DNA of 64,000 nucleotides from Comamonas testosteroni TK102 (GTDB lineage: Bacteria; Pseudomonadota; Gammaproteobacteria; Burkholderiales; Burkholderiaceae_C), in NCBI RefSeq assembly GCF_000739375.1, contig NZ_CP006704.1, positions 5,208,001 to 5,272,000 on the forward strand, read 5' to 3'. A program made the translations under genes and the position numbers. This document shows positions 61,201-64,000 of the stretch, in pieces; position 1 is the first letter of the stretch; each line of letters opens with the position of its first letter. Below the pieces are notes generated by a model. That model searched no databases, was not told the origin of the DNA, and saw only the letters and a list, made by a program, of their open reading frames with translations.

Positions 61201-64000
61201 TGCTGGCCAAGCTGATCGATTTCTCGTTGCGCCAGCGCGCTCTGGTGCTGCTCGCTGCAGCGGCCCTGGCGCTCGCTGGCGCCTGGGCCTATGTGCAACT
61301 TCCCATTGATGCCTTTCCCGATATCTCGCCCACCCAGGTGAAGGTGATCCTCAAGGTGCCGGGCATGACGCCCGAGGAGGTAGAGCAGCGCGTCTCCACG
61401 CCCGTAGAGCAGGAACTGCTGGGCCTGCCGCACAAGACCATCGTGCGCTCGGTCTCCAAGTACGGCATCAGCGACGTGACCGTGGACTTCTCGGAAGGCA
61501 CGGATGTGTACTGGGCACGCCAGCAGGTGTCCGAGCGCCTGGCCGGCCTGCAGCGTGATCTGCCCGCCACGGCCGAAGGGGGGCTGGCTCCCATCACCAC
61601 GCCGCTGGGCGAGATGTTCATGTTCACCATTGACAGCGAGAGCCACTCGCTGGCCGAACGCCGCTATGTGCTCGATTGGGTGATACGACCGGCACTGCGC
61701 ACTGTTGCGGGCGTTGCCGACGTGAATGCCCTGGGCGGCGTGGTGCGCGGCTACGAGGTGATTCCGGACGCGGCGCGGCTGCGCGCGCGCGGCGTGACGC
61801 TGGATCAGCTGCGTCAGGCGCTAGAGGCCAACAACCGCAACGACGGAGCAGGCCGGCTGGATCGTGGCGAGGAACATTGGGTGGTGCGCGTGGAGGGAGG
61901 GGTCCGCGGGCTCGACGATTTGCGTGCAGTGGTGGTCGTGCCGGCCAGCAATGCACAGGCGGCCGCCACGGTAGGTGATGTGGCCACTGTGCGCCTGGGC
62001 GAGGCCACGCGCAATGGGGCCGTGAGCCGCGACGGGCAGGGCGAGGCGGTACAGGGACTGGTGCTGGGCCTGCGCGGCGTGGATGCTCGCCGCCTGGTCG
62101 ACGCCGTGCAGGCCAGACTCGACGAACTGGCGCCGCGCCTGCCCGAGGGAATGAGCACCCAGGTGTTCTACAACCGCGGCGAGCTGGTCTCGCGCGCCGC
62201 TGGCACCGTCATGCGCGCCTTGGTCGAAGCCAGTGTGCTGGTGGTCGTCATCCTCTATCTGTTTCTCGGTGGCCTGCGTGCTGCGCTGGTGGTGGCGGCT
62301 ACGCTTCCGCTGTCCATGCTGAGCACATTCTTGCTCATGCACTATGTGGGCCTGACAGCCAATCTGATGAGCCTGGGTGGTCTGGCGATTGCCTTGGGCA
62401 TGTTGGTGGACGCCTCGGTGGTGGTGGTGGAGAACATTGAGACCGCACTGGCTCAGCGGCAGGAAGACGGATCTGCGGCAACAGCCGAGGACCGCTTCGC
62501 CTTGATTCGGGATGCAGTGTCGGCCGTGTCGGCTCCCATGCTGGCGGGCGTTTCCATCATCGCCATTGTTTTCCTGCCGCTGCTGTCGCTGCAAGGCCTG
62601 GAAGGCAAGCTGTTTGCGCCGGTTGCGCTGACCATCGTCCTGGCCCTGGGTGCTTCTGTACTCATTGCATTTACCGTCGTTCCGGCGCTGGCTTCATTGG
62701 TATTGCGCTCACATGCCGACGATGCGCCCTGGCTGATGCGAAGGCTGGCAGGCGGCTTTGCGCGGATGCAGGCCTGGAGCCTCGCGCACCGAAGCACGGT
62801 ACTCGGTCTCGCGGTAGCGACGCTCGCCGGCGCGGCGGCCCTGTATCTGTCCGTGGGGAAGACCTTCATGCCGACCATGGACGAAGGCGATCTCATCGTG
62901 CAGTTGCAGAAAGCTCCGTCGATTTCGCTTCCCGCATCGCTGGATATGGATCAGCGCGTGCAGCAAGCGCTGCTCGAAGGCGTTCCGGAAATCCGCTCCA
63001 TCGTGGCGCGCACGGGCTCGGACGATCTGGGGCTGGACCCCATGGGTCTCAACGAGACCGACACCTTTCTGGTGCTCAAGCCTCGCGCCGAATGGCGCGG
63101 CAGCAAGGAGGACATCGCCGATTCCATCCGCCGCGTGATGGAGGGTTTTCCAGGCCTGATCTACGGCTTCACACAACCCATCGAGATGCGCGTATCCGAG
63201 ATGCTGACCGGTGCGCGCGGCGACGTGGCCATCAAGATCTTCGGCGCCGACCTGGCCAGGATAGACGCCGCCGCCCAGGCGATTGCGGCGCGCATGCGCA
63301 GCATCCCCGGCGCCTCCGAAGTGATTGCACCCAGCAACAGCGGCGTGCAATACCTGCAGGTCGTGCTCAATCGCGCAGCACTCGGTCAGTCCGGTTTCTC
63401 CGGTGATGCCCTGCAGGCCCAGCTACGTGCACTGGTAGAGGGCGAGCGTATCGGCATCGTGCCCGAAGGCATGGCGCGCACGCCGCTGCTGCTGCGTGGT
63501 CCAGCAGCGCTGCGGCAGTCACCGGAAGGCCTGACAAGCCTGCTGGTGACCGCACCCGACGGCACGGTCTGGCCAGTCACCTCTCTCGCGACACTCTCCC
63601 CTCAGGACGGTCCGGTACGTATCGACCATGAGGACGGAGCACGCTTTGCCGTGGTCCAGGTGAATGTCGAGGGGCGCGATCTCGCAGGCTTTGTACGCGA
63701 GGCCCAGGCCTTGGTGAATGCCGACCCCGACCTCAAGAATCTGCGCATTGTCTGGGGCGGCCAGTTCGAAAACCAGCAACGCGCGGCCGCACGTCTGGCC
63801 TTGGTCGTGCCTGTGGCGCTCTCGGCCATCTTCGTGTTACTGGTTCTCACCTTCCGTTCGACGCGACAAGCCTTGCTTGTCATCGCCAACATCCCGTTCG
63901 CGCTGGTGGGCGGCATGGCCGCTTTACGCCTTAGTGGCGAATATCTGTCGGTCCCCGCCTCCGTGGGCTTTATTGCACTGCTGGGCATTGCCGTGCTCAA
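61200..64000 (+). CDS. Heavy-metal RND efflux pump (CzcA/CusA family), 3' end missing
   Basis: Proton-driven inner-membrane trimer that expels metal ions. It starts at a GTG that shares its G with the adaptor stop (TAGTG), with GGAGG 5-8 nt upstream, and stays open for 933 codons to the window end. The N-terminus AKLIDFSLRQRALVLLAAAALALAGAW is a first membrane helix, followed by LPIDAFPDISPTQVKV and TPVEQELLGLPHKTIVRSVSKYG. The helix-4 motif GGLAIALGMLVDASVVVVEN differs from the DFGxxxDGAxxxVEN of the zinc/cobalt/cadmium class, so the metal cannot be assigned. A full-length pump would have about 1040 residues. Confidence 0.93.
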   Translation, partial: MLAKLIDFSLRQRALVLLAAAALALAGAWAYVQLPIDAFPDISPTQVKVILKVPGMTPEEVEQRVSTPVEQELLGLPHKTIVRSVSKYGISDVTVDFSEGTDVYWARQQVSERLAGLQRDLPATAEGGLAPITTPLGEMFMFTIDSESHSLAERRYVLDWVIRPALRTVAGVADVNALGGVVRGYEVIPDAARLRARGVTLDQLRQALEANNRNDGAGRLDRGEEHWVVRVEGGVRGLDDLRAVVVVPASNAQAAATVGDVATVRLGEATRNGAVSRDGQGEAVQGLVLGLRGVDARRLVDAVQARLDELAPRLPEGMSTQVFYNRGELVSRAAGTVMRALVEASVLVVVILYLFLGGLRAALVVAATLPLSMLSTFLLMHYVGLTANLMSLGGLAIALGMLVDASVVVVENIETALAQRQEDGSAATAEDRFALIRDAVSAVSAPMLAGVSIIAIVFLPLLSLQGLEGKLFAPVALTIVLALGASVLIAFTVVPALASLVLRSHADDAPWLMRRLAGGFARMQAWSLAHRSTVLGLAVATLAGAAALYLSVGKTFMPTMDEGDLIVQLQKAPSISLPASLDMDQRVQQALLEGVPEIRSIVARTGSDDLGLDPMGLNETDTFLVLKPRAEWRGSKEDIADSIRRVMEGFPGLIYGFTQPIEMRVSEMLTGARGDVAIKIFGADLARIDAAAQAIAARMRSIPGASEVIAPSNSGVQYLQVVLNRAALGQSGFSGDALQAQLRALVEGERIGIVPEGMARTPLLLRGPAALRQSPEGLTSLLVTAPDGTVWPVTSLATLSPQDGPVRIDHEDGARFAVVQVNVEGRDLAGFVREAQALVNADPDLKNLRIVWGGQFENQQRAAARLALVVPVALSAIFVLLVLTFRSTRQALLVIANIPFALVGGMAALRLSGEYLSVPASVGFIALLGIAVL

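Noticed and set aside
1..64000. CRISPR arrays, tRNA or rRNA genes, prophage or a complete insertion sequence
   Set aside because: No regularly spaced direct repeats, no cloverleaf sequence and no transposase or phage protein was recognised. RNase P RNA is the only structural RNA I could support.

Overview
The window looks like a chromosomal segment of a Comamonadaceae betaproteobacterium, most likely Comamonas or a close relative. The basis is high-GC coding sequence, several Bug/TctC-type solute-binding receptors, a dapF-DUF484-xerC block, a complete division and cell wall (dcw) cluster in the betaproteobacterial order, and interspersed repeats of a kind I associate with this family. This assignment is by recognition; no search was run.

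Layout. 1-5015 (+): the end of an RNB-family ribonuclease, a TonB-like protein, aroE, mtgA, ruvC. 5009-6854 (-): an alpha/beta hydrolase frameshifted at a run of eight G, an RcnB-like periplasmic protein, and a small membrane protein at the end of the dcw cluster. 6851-25681 (-): mraZ-rsmH-ftsL-ftsI-murE-murF-mraY-murD-ftsW-murG-murC-ddl-ftsQ-ftsA-ftsZ-lpxC, with eight junctions overlapping by 4 bp. The cluster is preceded by a promoter carrying three AGTG boxes spaced 10 bp apart, a likely MraZ operator. 26037-33967 (-): hslVU, a STAS-domain protein, a zinc-ligand-less DksA, a COG0523 metal-chaperone GTPase with a His-rich loop, xerC, DUF484. 33964-43318 (-): dapF, then a MarR regulator and a CoA-dependent catabolic cluster (acyl-CoA dehydrogenase, two nearly identical Bug receptors, SDR dehydrogenase, feruloyl-CoA-synthetase-like ligase, crotonase).

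43477-46005 (+): a NUDIX/metallo-beta-lactamase fusion and a pseudouridine-synthase-like protein without the catalytic Asp. 46063-48794: a Bug receptor and a DUF3237 protein, divergent from a LuxR-type regulator. A 269-bp inverted-repeat element lies over the 5' end of the Bug gene. 48841-49199 (-): RNase P RNA. 49219-55061: an AraC regulator divergent from an EamA exporter, a small membrane protein with a perfect FNR-type box upstream, and an MFS-DUF2848-amidase operon. 55237-59316: a LysR regulator divergent from cysK, then a half-size ABC exporter. 59605-64000 (+): a His-rich membrane-anchored protein, an RND adaptor and a CzcA/CusA-type pump that runs off the end.

Four points deserve attention: the structured inverted-repeat element at 47052-47320; interspersed palindromic repeats found between genes and also inside reading frames, notably the acidic N-terminal extension of MurD; a GC-rich repeat attached to gene 3' ends; and the pairing of a cysteine-poor DksA with a zinc-type COG0523 GTPase.
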